A stretch of DNA of 64,000 bases, taken from UBA11612 sp964475755. GTDB lineage: Bacteria; Pseudomonadota; Alphaproteobacteria; Rhodospirillales; Rhodospirillaceae. Position 1 is the stretch's first letter. Each line of letters begins with the position of its first letter. The stretch lies in the NCBI GenBank assembly GCA_964475755.1, contig CAYYXR010000004.1:53430-117429 (forward strand), given 5' to 3'. Below are positions 8,781 to 17,370 of this stretch, in pieces. The notes under the pieces were generated by a model, which ran no database searches, was not told where the DNA came from, and saw only the letters and a program-made list of their open reading frames with translations. A program made the translations under genes and the position numbers.

Positions 8781-9566
8781 ATGAGCGAAACAAACACAAG
8801 AAAGACGGCGATTGTAACGGGCGCGGGCACCGGCGTCGGCGCAGCCAGTGCGAAGTGGCTGGCGGCACACGGCTACAATGTGCTCGTCAATTATGCCCGC
8901 AGCGCCGAGGCCGCCGAGAAGGTTGCAGAAGAATGCCGCGCGCACGGTGATGCCTTTGCCATGCAAGGCGACGTCGGTAACGACGCCGATTGCCGGAATT
9001 TGGCCGATGCTGCTTTCAAAAAATGGGGGCGCATCGATGCGCTGGTGAACAGCGCCGGTACGACTCAGTTTGTGCCGATGCACGATCTCGACGCCTTAAA
9101 CGCCGAAGACTTCGAGAGCGTCTATCGCGTGAACGTCATTGGTCCTTATCAGATGAGTCGCGCTGCCGCAGCACATATGAACAAAACCGGCGGCGCCATC
9201 GTCAATGTCTCCTCGCTCGGGTCCGTGCAGGGCAGCGGAAGTTCATATGCCTACGCCGCATCCAAAGGCGCGCTCAATACATTGACCCTTTCCCTTGCGC
9301 GCAATCTTGCGCCGAAGATCCGCGTCAATGCCGTTCTGCCCGGCATGATTCAAGGCCGGTGGCTGAAAGAAGGCATCGGCGATGAGGGTTACGAGCGCAT
9401 GCTCAAACAGTGGAGTGAAAACTCCGCCCTTGGCGAAGTGTGCACACCTGAACAGGTCGCCGACGTCATCGGCTGGCTCATCACCGGCGCGGACATGATG
9501 ACCGGCCAGTTCATTACCGTTGACGGCGGCATGTCCCTGGGCAAGCCGCCCGTGGTCGCGAAATAG
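8781..9566 (+). CDS. SDR family NAD(P)-dependent oxidoreductase
   Basis: 261 aa, classical short-chain dehydrogenase/reductase length. Nucleotide-binding motif TGAGTGVG near residue 14, NSAG near 90, catalytic Ser in NVSSLGS, and the YxxxK pair in YAYAASKGALN. The C-terminal part has the NAVLPGMI stretch typical of FabG-like members. It likely reduces or oxidises a 3-oxo/3-hydroxy acyl thioester or a related alcohol. The candidate TetR operator lies directly upstream, and bioC starts only 13 bp downstream, so the two are probably one transcript. It may serve the acyl-CoA pathway, or conceivably the pimelate part of biotin synthesis; the sequence does not decide. Confidence 0.9.
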   Translation: MSETNTRKTAIVTGAGTGVGAASAKWLAAHGYNVLVNYARSAEAAEKVAEECRAHGDAFAMQGDVGNDADCRNLADAAFKKWGRIDALVNSAGTTQFVPMHDLDALNAEDFESVYRVNVIGPYQMSRAAAAHMNKTGGAIVNVSSLGSVQGSGSSYAYAASKGALNTLTLSLARNLAPKIRVNAVLPGMIQGRWLKEGIGDEGYERMLKQWSENSALGEVCTPEQVADVIGWLITGADMMTGQFITVDGGMSLGKPPVVAK

Positions 9567-9579
9567 TGCGGGCAATCTC

Positions 9580-10356
9580 ATGAACCGTATCGCTTCCCAT
9601 AAAGCCAATGTCACCGCCGCGTTCAGTGCCGCCGCTGAAACCTACGAGCGCGGCGCGGAAGTGCAGTTGAAGGTCGCCGAGCGGCTGACAGAGCGCGTCG
9701 CCGCCCTTCCCTTACCCACCGCCCTGCGCATTCTCGAAATCGGTTGCGGCACCGGGTTTCTCACGCGCTGCCTTCGCGAGCACGTTCCAAACGCGACATG
9801 GACCGTCACCGATATTTCTCAGGCTATGCTCTCGAAGTGCGAGGCCGGTCTTGGCGATACAGCAGGGATGACGTTCAAGCTAATGGACGGTGAAGCGCCG
9901 GACTTATCCAGGGGCGAGACTTTCGATCTCATCTGCTCCAGCTTGACCATGCAATGGTTCGAGAATTTACCCGTTTCACTGCAACGGCTATCCAAACATT
10001 TAAACCCCGGCGGGCATATCGCTTTTTCAACACTCGCCACAGATAGTTTTCGTGAATGGCACGCGGCCTATGAGGGTGTTGAGGAGCCTTCCGGAGTTCT
10101 GGAATGCCTGAGCGTTCCCGAAATCGAAGCCGCCTTGCCCAATGACGGCACGGCACGCATTGACGAAGAGCATATTCTTCAGCCGTATGACAACGGTCTG
10201 GCTTTTCTCGGCAAGCTGCGTCAGATCGGCGCGCAGTCTCCGCGCAAAGGGCACAGCGCGGCCTCACCCGCGACGTTGAGAAAAGTTCTGCGCGCCTTCG
10301 ATGCCGACCCGCGCATCACCTATCACGTCGCCTACGGGATATTCACGAAGCGCTGA
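9580..10356 (+). CDS. bioC: Malonyl-ACP O-methyltransferase-like protein BioC
   Basis: 258 aa, SAM-dependent methyltransferase. BioC (EC 2.1.1.197) methylates malonyl-ACP to start pimelate synthesis for biotin. N-terminal HKANVTAAFSAAAETYERGA matches BioC rather than generic UbiE types, followed by SAM motif ILEIGCGTGFL near residue 47 and NPGGHIAFST. The adjacent bioA, bioB, bioF and bioD genes support the call. The start at 9580 follows the SDR stop by 13 bp; an upstream in-frame ATG would overlap the SDR. The 3' ends of bioC and bioA overlap by 14 bp in convergent orientation. No bioH, bioG or bioZ is visible nearby. Confidence 0.85.
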   Translation: MNRIASHKANVTAAFSAAAETYERGAEVQLKVAERLTERVAALPLPTALRILEIGCGTGFLTRCLREHVPNATWTVTDISQAMLSKCEAGLGDTAGMTFKLMDGEAPDLSRGETFDLICSSLTMQWFENLPVSLQRLSKHLNPGGHIAFSTLATDSFREWHAAYEGVEEPSGVLECLSVPEIEAALPNDGTARIDEEHILQPYDNGLAFLGKLRQIGAQSPRKGHSAASPATLRKVLRAFDADPRITYHVAYGIFTKR

Positions 10357-11611
10357 GCACCTTAACAATCGCGCCGGTCAGCATGGCGAGATCATCTTCA
10401 TCGATGGTAAAGGCCGGCGTGAGGTAAACGATATTCCCGAACGGCCTGATCCAAACGCCCGCATCGACAAATTTTTGTTTAAGCGCGCCAAGGTCTTCGA
10501 TGCGCTCCAATTCCACGACGCCGATAGCGCCCATCACGCGCACGTCCGTAACGCCCGGCAGATCGCGGCATGGTGCAAGCCCGTCTTCCAATCCTTTCGA
10601 GATGGCCGCGACCTGCTCCAAGCGCGGCTCCCTCTCAAATAGATCCAAAGACGCATTGGCAGACGCACAGGCCAGAGCGTTGGCCATGTAGCTCGGACCA
10701 TGCATAAGCGCGGCCTTGGGATCGTCCGACCAGAAGGTCTCGAATACTTTTTTCTTCGCGACCGTTGCCGCCAGCCCGACCGTCCCGCCTGTCAGGGCCT
10801 TGGAAAGCGTGATGATGTCCGGCTCCACACCTGCCGCTTCGCAAGCGAACATCGCACCCGTGCGCCCAAAGCCGGTAAAGATTTCATCGAAGATCAGCAA
10901 AAGGTCGTGTTTATCCGCCGCCGCGCGCAGCCAATGCAGCACACCTGCATCGTGAAAGCGCATGCCACCCGCGCCCTGTACCAATGGCTCGACAATAATG
11001 CCGGCCAATTCGTCGGCGTGGCTCTCCAGCGCTTTTTCGAACGCAGCGGTACTGCCCCCGTCTTTCGGTAAATCGACGATGATGTTTTCGGGCAGCAGCC
11101 CGCTGTAAAGACTGTGCATCCCTTCAACGGGATCGCACACCGCCATGGTGGCGATGGTATCGCCGTGGTACCCGCCGTTGAAACACAGGAATTTGGTGCG
11201 GGTGCGCACGCCCTGATTCAGCCAGTACTGTGTCGCCATCTTCAGCGCCACTTCCACCGAGACCGAGCCTGAGTCGCTGAAGAACACCCGCTCAAGATCG
11301 CCCGGCAGCAACGTACTTAAACGCTTAGCAAGGGTGAGCGCCGGTTCATGGACCGCGCCGCCGAACATCATGTGCGGCATGGTTTCCAGTTGCCGTTGCA
11401 TGGCCTTGATGATGTGCGGGTGATTATAGCCGTGGCATGCAGTCCACCAGGACGCAATACCGTCCACCACCTCACGCCCGTCAGCCAGCGTAATGCGCGT
11501 GCCGTGTGTGTGCGCGACCGCCAGCGGCGGGGCCGTCGTTTTCATCTGCGTGTAAGGCAGCCAGATATGCGGCAGACCGGCTGCGAACCAGTCGGGCGGC
11601 GATCCGCTCAA
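10343..11611 (-). CDS. bioA: Adenosylmethionine-8-amino-7-oxononanoate aminotransferase
   Basis: 422 aa, PLP class III aminotransferase. It converts 7-keto-8-aminopelargonate (KAPA) to 7,8-diaminopelargonate (DAPA) with SAM as amino donor (EC 2.6.1.62). BioA-specific features: IWLPYTQMKT near the N-terminus, IASWWTACHGYNHP, LIFDEIFTGFGRTG with the cofactor Asp, and ITLSKALTGG with the PLP lysine. Second gene of a bioB-bioA operon, separated by only 6 bp from bioB. Its 3' end overlaps bioC by 14 bp on the opposite strand. Confidence 0.95.
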   Translation of the reverse strand: MSGSPPDWFAAGLPHIWLPYTQMKTTAPPLAVAHTHGTRITLADGREVVDGIASWWTACHGYNHPHIIKAMQRQLETMPHMMFGGAVHEPALTLAKRLSTLLPGDLERVFFSDSGSVSVEVALKMATQYWLNQGVRTRTKFLCFNGGYHGDTIATMAVCDPVEGMHSLYSGLLPENIIVDLPKDGGSTAAFEKALESHADELAGIIVEPLVQGAGGMRFHDAGVLHWLRAAADKHDLLLIFDEIFTGFGRTGAMFACEAAGVEPDIITLSKALTGGTVGLAATVAKKKVFETFWSDDPKAALMHGPSYMANALACASANASLDLFEREPRLEQVAAISKGLEDGLAPCRDLPGVTDVRVMGAIGVVELERIEDLGALKQKFVDAGVWIRPFGNIVYLTPAFTIDEDDLAMLTGAIVKVLSAS

Positions 11612-11617
11612 TGTGCG

Positions 11618-12613
11618 CTAGGCCTGCATCGGCGACATGCCAAGGCGGCGAAGCAGCGCCATGTCATGATCTTCGCCGGGGTTCGGCGTCGTCAGCAGCT
11701 TCGATCCATAGAAGATCGAGTTGGCACCGGCGAGGAAACACATGGCCTGGGTTTCGTCGCTCATATCCTCGCGCCCCGCCGACAGGCGCACCATGGACTT
11801 GGGCATGGTGATACGTGCCACCGCAATGGTGCGCACAAAGTCGAGATCGTCCAGTTCCTCGGCACCCTTCAGCGGCGTACCTTCCACCTGCACCAGCATA
11901 TTGATCGGCACGCTTTCAGGGTGCTGCGGCAGATTGGCCAGCGTCGTGATCATGCCGACACGGTCGTCCGCACCCTCGCCCATGCCGACAATGCCGCCGC
12001 AACATACATTGATGCCCGCATCGCGCACGTTGGCCAGCGTATTCAGGCGGTCTTCATAGGTGCGTGTCGAGATGATGTTGCCGTAGTACTCGGGCGAGGT
12101 ATCGAGATTGTGATTGTAGTAATCAAGGCCCGCGTCTTTCAGGCGCATCGCCTGCGGGCCGTTGAGCATGCCGAGCGTCACACAGGTTTCCATGCCGAGC
12201 GACTTCACGCCTTCGATCATGGCGCAAACGGACTCGAGATCCTTGTCCTTGGGCGAACGCCAGGCCGCGCCCATGCAGAAACGGCTGGCACCGGACTCTT
12301 TAGCCGCGCGCGCCTCGGTCATCACCGCTTCGATATCCATGAGCTTGGAGGCTTTCACGCCAGCTTCGTAATGAGAACTCTGTGGGCAATACGCGCAGTC
12401 TTCCGGGCAACCGCCGGTCTTGATGGACAGAAGCGTGGAAATTTGCACTTCGCTCGGATCGAAATTCATCCGGTGCACGGTCTGCGCCTGGTACATCAAC
12501 TCGGGGAACGGCAGCGCGAACAGCGCGCCCACTTCCTCGCGGGTCCAATCGTGCCGGACGCCCCCCAATGTGGGTGCGCTGGGACGGGACAAGACCTCGA
12601 CAGCAGTAGACAT
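11618..12613 (-). CDS. bioB: Biotin synthase
   Basis: 331 aa, radical SAM enzyme that inserts sulfur into dethiobiotin (EC 2.8.1.6). The radical SAM cluster motif CPEDCAYC is followed by QSSHY; FCMGAAWRSPKDKD, YYNHNLDTSPEYY and VRLSAGRE carry conserved ligands of the second cluster and substrate site. Length is normal. First gene of the bioB-bioA operon; the ATG at 12613 faces the bioF promoter region, which contains the palindrome ATTACCGGTAAT. Confidence 0.97.
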   Translation of the reverse strand: MSTAVEVLSRPSAPTLGGVRHDWTREEVGALFALPFPELMYQAQTVHRMNFDPSEVQISTLLSIKTGGCPEDCAYCPQSSHYEAGVKASKLMDIEAVMTEARAAKESGASRFCMGAAWRSPKDKDLESVCAMIEGVKSLGMETCVTLGMLNGPQAMRLKDAGLDYYNHNLDTSPEYYGNIISTRTYEDRLNTLANVRDAGINVCCGGIVGMGEGADDRVGMITTLANLPQHPESVPINMLVQVEGTPLKGAEELDDLDFVRTIAVARITMPKSMVRLSAGREDMSDETQAMCFLAGANSIFYGSKLLTTPNPGEDHDMALLRRLGMSPMQA

Positions 12614-12654
12614 GCAAACAAGCCTTTCTTATAGCCAGGGCGCTCCCGCCCAAA

Positions 12655-12666
12655 ATTACCGGTAAT
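12655..12666. promoter_or_regulatory. Palindrome in the divergent bioB/bioF promoter region
   Basis: ATTACCGGTAAT is a perfect 12-bp palindrome 41 bp upstream of bioB and 68 bp upstream of bioF. Its position suits an operator for both operons. It does not match the BioR box known from other alphaproteobacteria (TTAT..ATAA type). No regulator gene is next to it, so identity of the binding protein is unknown. Confidence 0.45.
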
Positions 12667-12734
12667 GTGAGCGTGGGGGTAATGGTACAACTTCCCACCG
12701 TCAAGTAGGAAGCGCCCCGAAAGGCTCTAAAGCT

Positions 12735-13895
12735 ATGCAAAGCCTTGAGAAATTCGCAGCGGACAAGCTGGCCGCACTGGAGGCGAAACACCTGCGCCGG
12801 GTGCTGATCGACACCACCCGCGAGGACGGCATTTGGATGACGCGCGGCGGGCGCAAACTGCTGTCCTTCTCCTGCAACGATTATCTCAATCTCACCCAAC
12901 ACCCGGTCGTGAAGGAAGCGGCCATCGCCGCCATCAAGGAGCACGGCGCCGGAGCCGGGGCCTCGCGCCTTGTCACGGGCAACCATCCGTTGTTCACGAA
13001 ACTCGAGGCGCGCCTTGCCAAACTGAAAGGCACCGAAGCGGCTTGTGTGTTCGGCTCGGGCTACCTCGCCAACACCGGAATCATCCCAACGTTTGTCGGT
13101 AAGAACGATCTTATTCTGATTGATGAACTGGCCCACGCTTGCATCTGGAGCGGCGCGCAGGCGTCCGGCGCCAAAACCCTGCCTTTCAAACACAACGATC
13201 TTGATCACCTGAAATCGCTGTTGGAAGAGCACCGCGGCAAACACAAACACGTCATGATCGCCACCGACGGCGTGTTCTCCATGGACGGCGATCTTGCGCC
13301 GCTTCCGGAATTGGGCGATCTGGCCAACACATTTGATGCATGGCTCCTGTCCGACGACGCCCACGGCGTCGGCGTGGTCGGCGGCGGGCGCGGTTCGGCC
13401 TTTGCATTTGAAAGAAAAGCGGACGTGCCGTTGCAAATGGGCACATTGTCGAAAGCCGTTGGCGGATACGGGGGATATATTTGCGCTTCGCAAAATGTCA
13501 TCGATCTCATCAAGACCCGTGCACGCACATTGATCTATTCCACGGGGCTGCCGCCCGCGAGCGTCGCCGCCGCCCTGGCCGCCTTGGACATCATCGAGAA
13601 CGAACCGGACTACGCTGCCCTGCCCTTAAAAAAAGCCAAGGCATTTACGGCCCGCGCGGGGCTAACCGAAGCGGTCAGTCCCATCGTTCCAGTTGTCGTC
13701 GGCAACTCGGAAAAAGCGCTGGCGGATTCCAAAATGCTCGAAGAAGAAGGATACCTGGTAAGCGCCATTCGCCCGCCGACGGTGCCGCAAGGCACCGCGC
13801 GCCTGCGCATCACCTTCACCGCCGCGCACCCCGACGACAAGATCATTGAATTGGCCGATCTTGTGCGCGAGCGCATTCTTGCGAGGAATTCATGA
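12735..13895 (+). CDS. bioF: 8-amino-7-oxononanoate synthase
   Basis: 386 aa, PLP-dependent alpha-oxoamine synthase. It condenses pimeloyl-thioester with alanine to KAPA (EC 2.3.1.47). Seen: SFSCNDYLNLTQHP, GAGASRLVTGNHPLF, DDAHGVGVVGGGRG with the cofactor Asp/His, and the PLP lysine in MGTLSKAVGGYGGY. Length is normal. The stop overlaps the bioD start by 4 bp (ATGA), indicating translational coupling. Divergent from bioB. Confidence 0.95.
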   Translation: MQSLEKFAADKLAALEAKHLRRVLIDTTREDGIWMTRGGRKLLSFSCNDYLNLTQHPVVKEAAIAAIKEHGAGAGASRLVTGNHPLFTKLEARLAKLKGTEAACVFGSGYLANTGIIPTFVGKNDLILIDELAHACIWSGAQASGAKTLPFKHNDLDHLKSLLEEHRGKHKHVMIATDGVFSMDGDLAPLPELGDLANTFDAWLLSDDAHGVGVVGGGRGSAFAFERKADVPLQMGTLSKAVGGYGGYICASQNVIDLIKTRARTLIYSTGLPPASVAAALAALDIIENEPDYAALPLKKAKAFTARAGLTEAVSPIVPVVVGNSEKALADSKMLEEEGYLVSAIRPPTVPQGTARLRITFTAAHPDDKIIELADLVRERILARNS

Positions 13896-14581
13896 CCGCT
13901 TTTTTTGTTACCGGCTCTGGCACGGACATCGGCAAAACCTTTGTCACGGCAGCGCTGCTGCGTCATTTGAATACAACCGGCAAAAAAGCGCGCGCCGTGA
14001 AACCGGTTCTGAGCGGTTTTGAAGCCGGGAATATCGGGGAAAGCGATTCCGCCTTGCTGCTCGCCGCGCGAGGGCAAGACCCCAGCTTGCAGAATATCGA
14101 GGCAATTTCACCCTGGAAATACAAGGCCGCCCTCGCGCCCAACATGGCCGCCCAGCGCGAAGGCGCGGAGGTCGATATCGAAGCGGTCGTAAAATTCTGC
14201 TCGGACGAAATCGAGAAAGAGGACGGGATTCTGTTTATTGAAGGCGTAGGCGGTGTGATGGCGCCATTGACCGACACCTTCACGGTTCTCGATTGGATCG
14301 AAGCGCTGATGATCCCACCCATTCTCGTGACCGGCAGTTACCTCGGCGCCATCAGTCATGCACTCACGTCCCTGCGCACCATTCAGGCCCGCGGCATGGA
14401 AGTGCCGGTGGTTGTGATCAGTGAGTCGGAAGGCAGCGAGGTTCCGCTGGGCGAGACATTGGAGTCCGTCGCACACCTCGCAGGCAACGTCCGTTGCATT
14501 GCCCTGCCCCGCGCGGCAGACGCGCAAGCAGCGGCCATAACTGAACTATCTAATTTCCTGCTGGAAATGTACCGGGCGTAG
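13892..14581 (+). CDS. bioD: Dethiobiotin synthetase
   Basis: 229 aa. ATP-dependent closure of the ureido ring of DAPA with CO2 (EC 6.3.3.3). The P-loop is near the N-terminus as TGSGTDIGKTFVTAAL, the substrate lysine stretch as RAVKPVLSG, and the switch region as FIEGVGGVMAPLTD. Coupled to bioF by a 4-bp overlap. Its stop abuts the stop of the convergent DUF3775 gene with no spacer. Confidence 0.94.
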   Translation: MTAFFVTGSGTDIGKTFVTAALLRHLNTTGKKARAVKPVLSGFEAGNIGESDSALLLAARGQDPSLQNIEAISPWKYKAALAPNMAAQREGAEVDIEAVVKFCSDEIEKEDGILFIEGVGGVMAPLTDTFTVLDWIEALMIPPILVTGSYLGAISHALTSLRTIQARGMEVPVVVISESEGSEVPLGETLESVAHLAGNVRCIALPRAADAQAAAITELSNFLLEMYRA

Positions 14582-14995
14582 TTAATCCACGTCCTCGCAG
14601 GACAAGCCCAACTGGCTGAGGCCTTCTTCCAATTCATCCGCCAACAATGGCTGGCCCAACAGGTAGGCCGCTGTATGGGATGAATGTTCATCCGCCGCGG
14701 TTTCCACTGCCTCGTCCCAGTCGTCAGACGTATAGGTGCCGCGTCCGATCCAGGCGATGGCCACGAGCTCGACCTGCTCGTCCTCATTCAGATTATCAAT
14801 GAACTCCGCAAGTTCGTCGTATTCCGGGGATTCCTTGTAGGCCGGGATTTCGTCCTCGTCCTCGGGTGGATCGTCTTTCATCAGATCGTCGCCCGAATGC
14901 TTACCGGGTTCATCTGAATCCATTGTTCCAAGATCGGACATCAGCTCGCGGGCGCGGCTGATAACAAAGCAAACGGTTTCGAGAGCAATATCCAT
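14582..14995 (-). CDS. DUF3775-family protein
   Basis: 137 aa, strongly acidic and presumably cytoplasmic. The pattern of an N-terminal helix (ETVCFVISRARELM), an acidic linker and the core EFIDNLNEDEQVELVAIAWIGRG is recognised as the DUF3775 family found in alphaproteobacteria; biochemical role unknown. No signal peptide or membrane segment. It ends directly against bioD in convergent orientation. Not clearly co-transcribed with a metabolic partner. Confidence 0.8.
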   Translation of the reverse strand: MDIALETVCFVISRARELMSDLGTMDSDEPGKHSGDDLMKDDPPEDEDEIPAYKESPEYDELAEFIDNLNEDEQVELVAIAWIGRGTYTSDDWDEAVETAADEHSSHTAAYLLGQPLLADELEEGLSQLGLSCEDVD

Positions 14996-15043
14996 GGCGC
15001 GTACTTACCTTGACGAAAAAGGCCTGACGAAAAAGGGCCGCGA

Positions 15044-16087
15044 TCAATCCGCGAGTCTTGGCGCCATTGGACAAGATTCTGAAAAAGCTTTCAACGCTAT
15101 ATCAGGGGCGTCGGTGAACAATCCGTCGATACCGATTTCGGCGAAGGCACACAGCTCAGTGGCGGGATCGCCGTCATAATGTTCGGGTAGAAACTGGGCC
15201 TCGGGTCTGAACGTATAAGGATGCACCTTCAGCCCCGCCGCATGGGCTTGCGCAACGAGATCGGTCGCCGCACCGACGTGGCCCTCTCTGTCTACAGGGA
15301 TGATCATGTTCTTGTACGGCCCAATGCCGTAGGCATAGCTGGCAATGCCGTCGAATCCCAACGCCTGAATTTCCTCATCGGCCGCACCGCCTATAAGTTG
15401 AATGAGGCGCACCGCCGTCATGGCCTTGAGCTTCAGGAGGTTGTTCACTTCGAAGGACTGGATGAACACCGGCGCATCCGCGCGGTTGATGCCGGCCTTG
15501 ATCAGCGCGGCAATCAGCGGTTCCTCCAGAGCTATCCCAATCTCGGCGAAGTATGAGGGGTGTTTGGTTTCGGGATAAATTCCAATTGGACGGCCAGCCT
15601 CTTCGGACAACCGCGCGCGCAAGTTCAGAACCTCCGCAAATGTGGGAACCTGAAAAAGACCGTTGTTGCTTTGATCGCGGAACGGCACACGCTCCTTTGC
15701 GCGCAAGGTTCTGATTTCCGCGATGGTAAAATCTTCGCTGAACCAGCCTTCGATTTCGCGTTCATCGATAAATTTTCTGGTTTTTCGGTCCGGGAACTTT
15801 TCGGCAACGTCGGTGGTGTCCGAAAGCTCGTTTTCGTGACGCGCGATCAGCACGCCGTCCTTGGTGATCACAAGATCGGGCTCGATGTAATCGGCGCCCT
15901 GTTCGACGGCCAGGGTGTAAGCCTCGAGGGTATGCTCGGGCAGATAACTGCTGGCCCCGCGATGGGCGATCACCAGCGGACGCGGCGCGAGCGCTGTCTC
16001 TTCCGGGGCATTCGTACCGTTATCGCCGCAAGCTGCCAGAAGCAATCCGGCAATAACAACACTACAAAGGCTACTCAAAGGGCGCAT
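15044..16087 (-). CDS. Glycerophosphodiester phosphodiesterase lipoprotein
   Basis: 347 aa. GDPD/GlpQ-type enzyme that hydrolyses glycerophosphodiesters to glycerol-3-phosphate and an alcohol. The catalytic start is PLVIAHRGASSYLPEHTLEA, then GADYIEPDLVITKDGVLIARHE, matching the His/Glu/Asp metal site. ATG 16087 gives a lipoprotein signal with lipobox LLAAC (C20), so it is probably anchored in the outer membrane facing the periplasm; an upstream in-frame start (16216) would hide the signal. The GlpQ-like insert around PTFAEVLNL and IGIYPETKHP is present. Stands alone between DUF3775 and nrdB. Confidence 0.92.
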   Translation of the reverse strand: MRPLSSLCSVVIAGLLLAACGDNGTNAPEETALAPRPLVIAHRGASSYLPEHTLEAYTLAVEQGADYIEPDLVITKDGVLIARHENELSDTTDVAEKFPDRKTRKFIDEREIEGWFSEDFTIAEIRTLRAKERVPFRDQSNNGLFQVPTFAEVLNLRARLSEEAGRPIGIYPETKHPSYFAEIGIALEEPLIAALIKAGINRADAPVFIQSFEVNNLLKLKAMTAVRLIQLIGGAADEEIQALGFDGIASYAYGIGPYKNMIIPVDREGHVGAATDLVAQAHAAGLKVHPYTFRPEAQFLPEHYDGDPATELCAFAEIGIDGLFTDAPDIALKAFSESCPMAPRLAD

Positions 16088-16205
16088 TTCATTTTCCCGA
16101 CGCGAAGATGCGGAGTCTGGCACAACGAAAGAACCCGCGCACCTCGAACCGGGGCATACGGCTAAATTTGTCATAGCTTGGAAACACATCTCAAAGGCAG
16201 AAGGG

Positions 16206-16252
16206 CCAAAAAGCAAAGGGGCCGCAACCTGTTACGGATGCAGCCCCCTTCT
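16206..16252 (-). terminator. Probable intrinsic terminator of nrdAB
   Basis: On the minus strand, 20 bp after the nrdB stop, GGGG(G)CTGC pairs with GCGGCCCC (one bulge, one G-U) around a ~17-nt loop, followed by TTTGCTTTTT. Stem is imperfect, so the call is moderate. Confidence 0.5.
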
Positions 16253-16271
16253 GCTCACTGCGTCTTTCGTT

Positions 16272-17318
16272 TTAGGCGTTGCCCGTCGCGTCTGTCGTCT
16301 TGCGGGCCTGCACCATATTGTCGAAGTGGGCCCAGACGCCGTCGGCGCCGTGCCATTGGCCGCGGGTCGCGGCCTTGGAATATTCGGTGGCGCGTGTTTC
16401 AAAGAAATTCGCGTGCTCCACACCGTTCAGAATTTGCGTCAGCCACGGCAGCGGATGTTCCTTGACGCCGTAAACCGCGGGGAGATTCAGCTGGCTGAGG
16501 CGCCAGTCGGCGACGTAACGGATGTACTGTTGAATGTCTTCCGGGGTCATGCCGTTGACCGGACCCATGCTGAAGGCCAACTCGATGAACTTGTCCTCAA
16601 GGCCGACCACCGTCTTGCAGCAATCGACGATATCGTCCTTAACAGACTGCGTCAGACAGTTGGTTTCCTTGGCGAAGGCATGGAACAGCTTGATGATGCC
16701 TTCGCAGTGCAGACTCTCATCGCGCACCGACCAGGATACGATCTGGCCCATGCCCTTCATGCGGTTCTGGCGCGGGAAGTTGAGCAGCATGGCAAAGCTG
16801 GCGAACAGCTGCAGCCCTTCGGTGAACGCGCCGAACATGGCCAGCGTGCGGGCGATGTCGGCGTTGGTCTCCACGCCGAAATCCTGCATGTAGCTGTGCT
16901 TGGCGGCCATCTCTTCGTATTGGAGGAACGCCTGGAACTCGCTTTCGTGCATTCCGATGGTTTCCAGCAGCAGTGCGTAGGCGGCGATATGGATGGTTTC
17001 CATATTCGAGAATGCCGCGAGCATCATCTTGATCTCGGTCGGTTTGAAGACGCGGGCGTAGCGCTCCATGTAGTTGTCGTTCACTTCCACGTCCGACTGG
17101 GTGAAGAAGCGGAAGATCTGGCTGAGCAAACTGCGCTCGGCGTCGGTCAGATGGTTCGCCCAATCCTTGCAGTCTTCGCCGAGGGGCACTTCCTCGGGCA
17201 TCCAGTGAATCTGCTGCTGGCGCTTCCAATAGTCATGGGCCCACGGATAGCGGAACGGCTTGTAGCCATGGCTCGGGGTCATGAGGCCGGGAAGGGCTTT
17301 GGGGGAAATGACGTTCAT
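16272..17318 (-). CDS. nrdB: Ribonucleoside-diphosphate reductase beta subunit (R2)
   Basis: 348 aa, class I radical subunit that houses the diiron-tyrosyl cofactor for deoxyribonucleotide synthesis. Ferritin-like ligands are visible: E107 and H110 in METIHIAAY, with Y114 the likely radical tyrosine, FTEGLQL, and RDESLHCEG carrying the last Glu and His. Ends with a polar tail rather than an ATP-cone. It is the second gene of nrdA-nrdB (52-bp spacer). Confidence 0.95.
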   Translation of the reverse strand: MNVISPKALPGLMTPSHGYKPFRYPWAHDYWKRQQQIHWMPEEVPLGEDCKDWANHLTDAERSLLSQIFRFFTQSDVEVNDNYMERYARVFKPTEIKMMLAAFSNMETIHIAAYALLLETIGMHESEFQAFLQYEEMAAKHSYMQDFGVETNADIARTLAMFGAFTEGLQLFASFAMLLNFPRQNRMKGMGQIVSWSVRDESLHCEGIIKLFHAFAKETNCLTQSVKDDIVDCCKTVVGLEDKFIELAFSMGPVNGMTPEDIQQYIRYVADWRLSQLNLPAVYGVKEHPLPWLTQILNGVEHANFFETRATEYSKAATRGQWHGADGVWAHFDNMVQARKTTDATGNA

Positions 17319-17370
17319 CGGGTGCAGTCCAGAAAAAATAGGGCCTGAGAAGTAGGGTGGTCGTCGTGCC

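Noticed and set aside
11348..12634. 428-aa open frame on the plus strand
   Set aside because: Antisense to bioA/bioB; composition is that of a shadow frame.
12614..12734. BioR box in the bioB/bioF region
   Set aside because: No TTAT..ATAA-type palindrome seen; the only palindrome is ATTACCGGTAAT.
16326..17348. 340-aa open frame on the plus strand
   Set aside because: Antisense to nrdB; no motif support.
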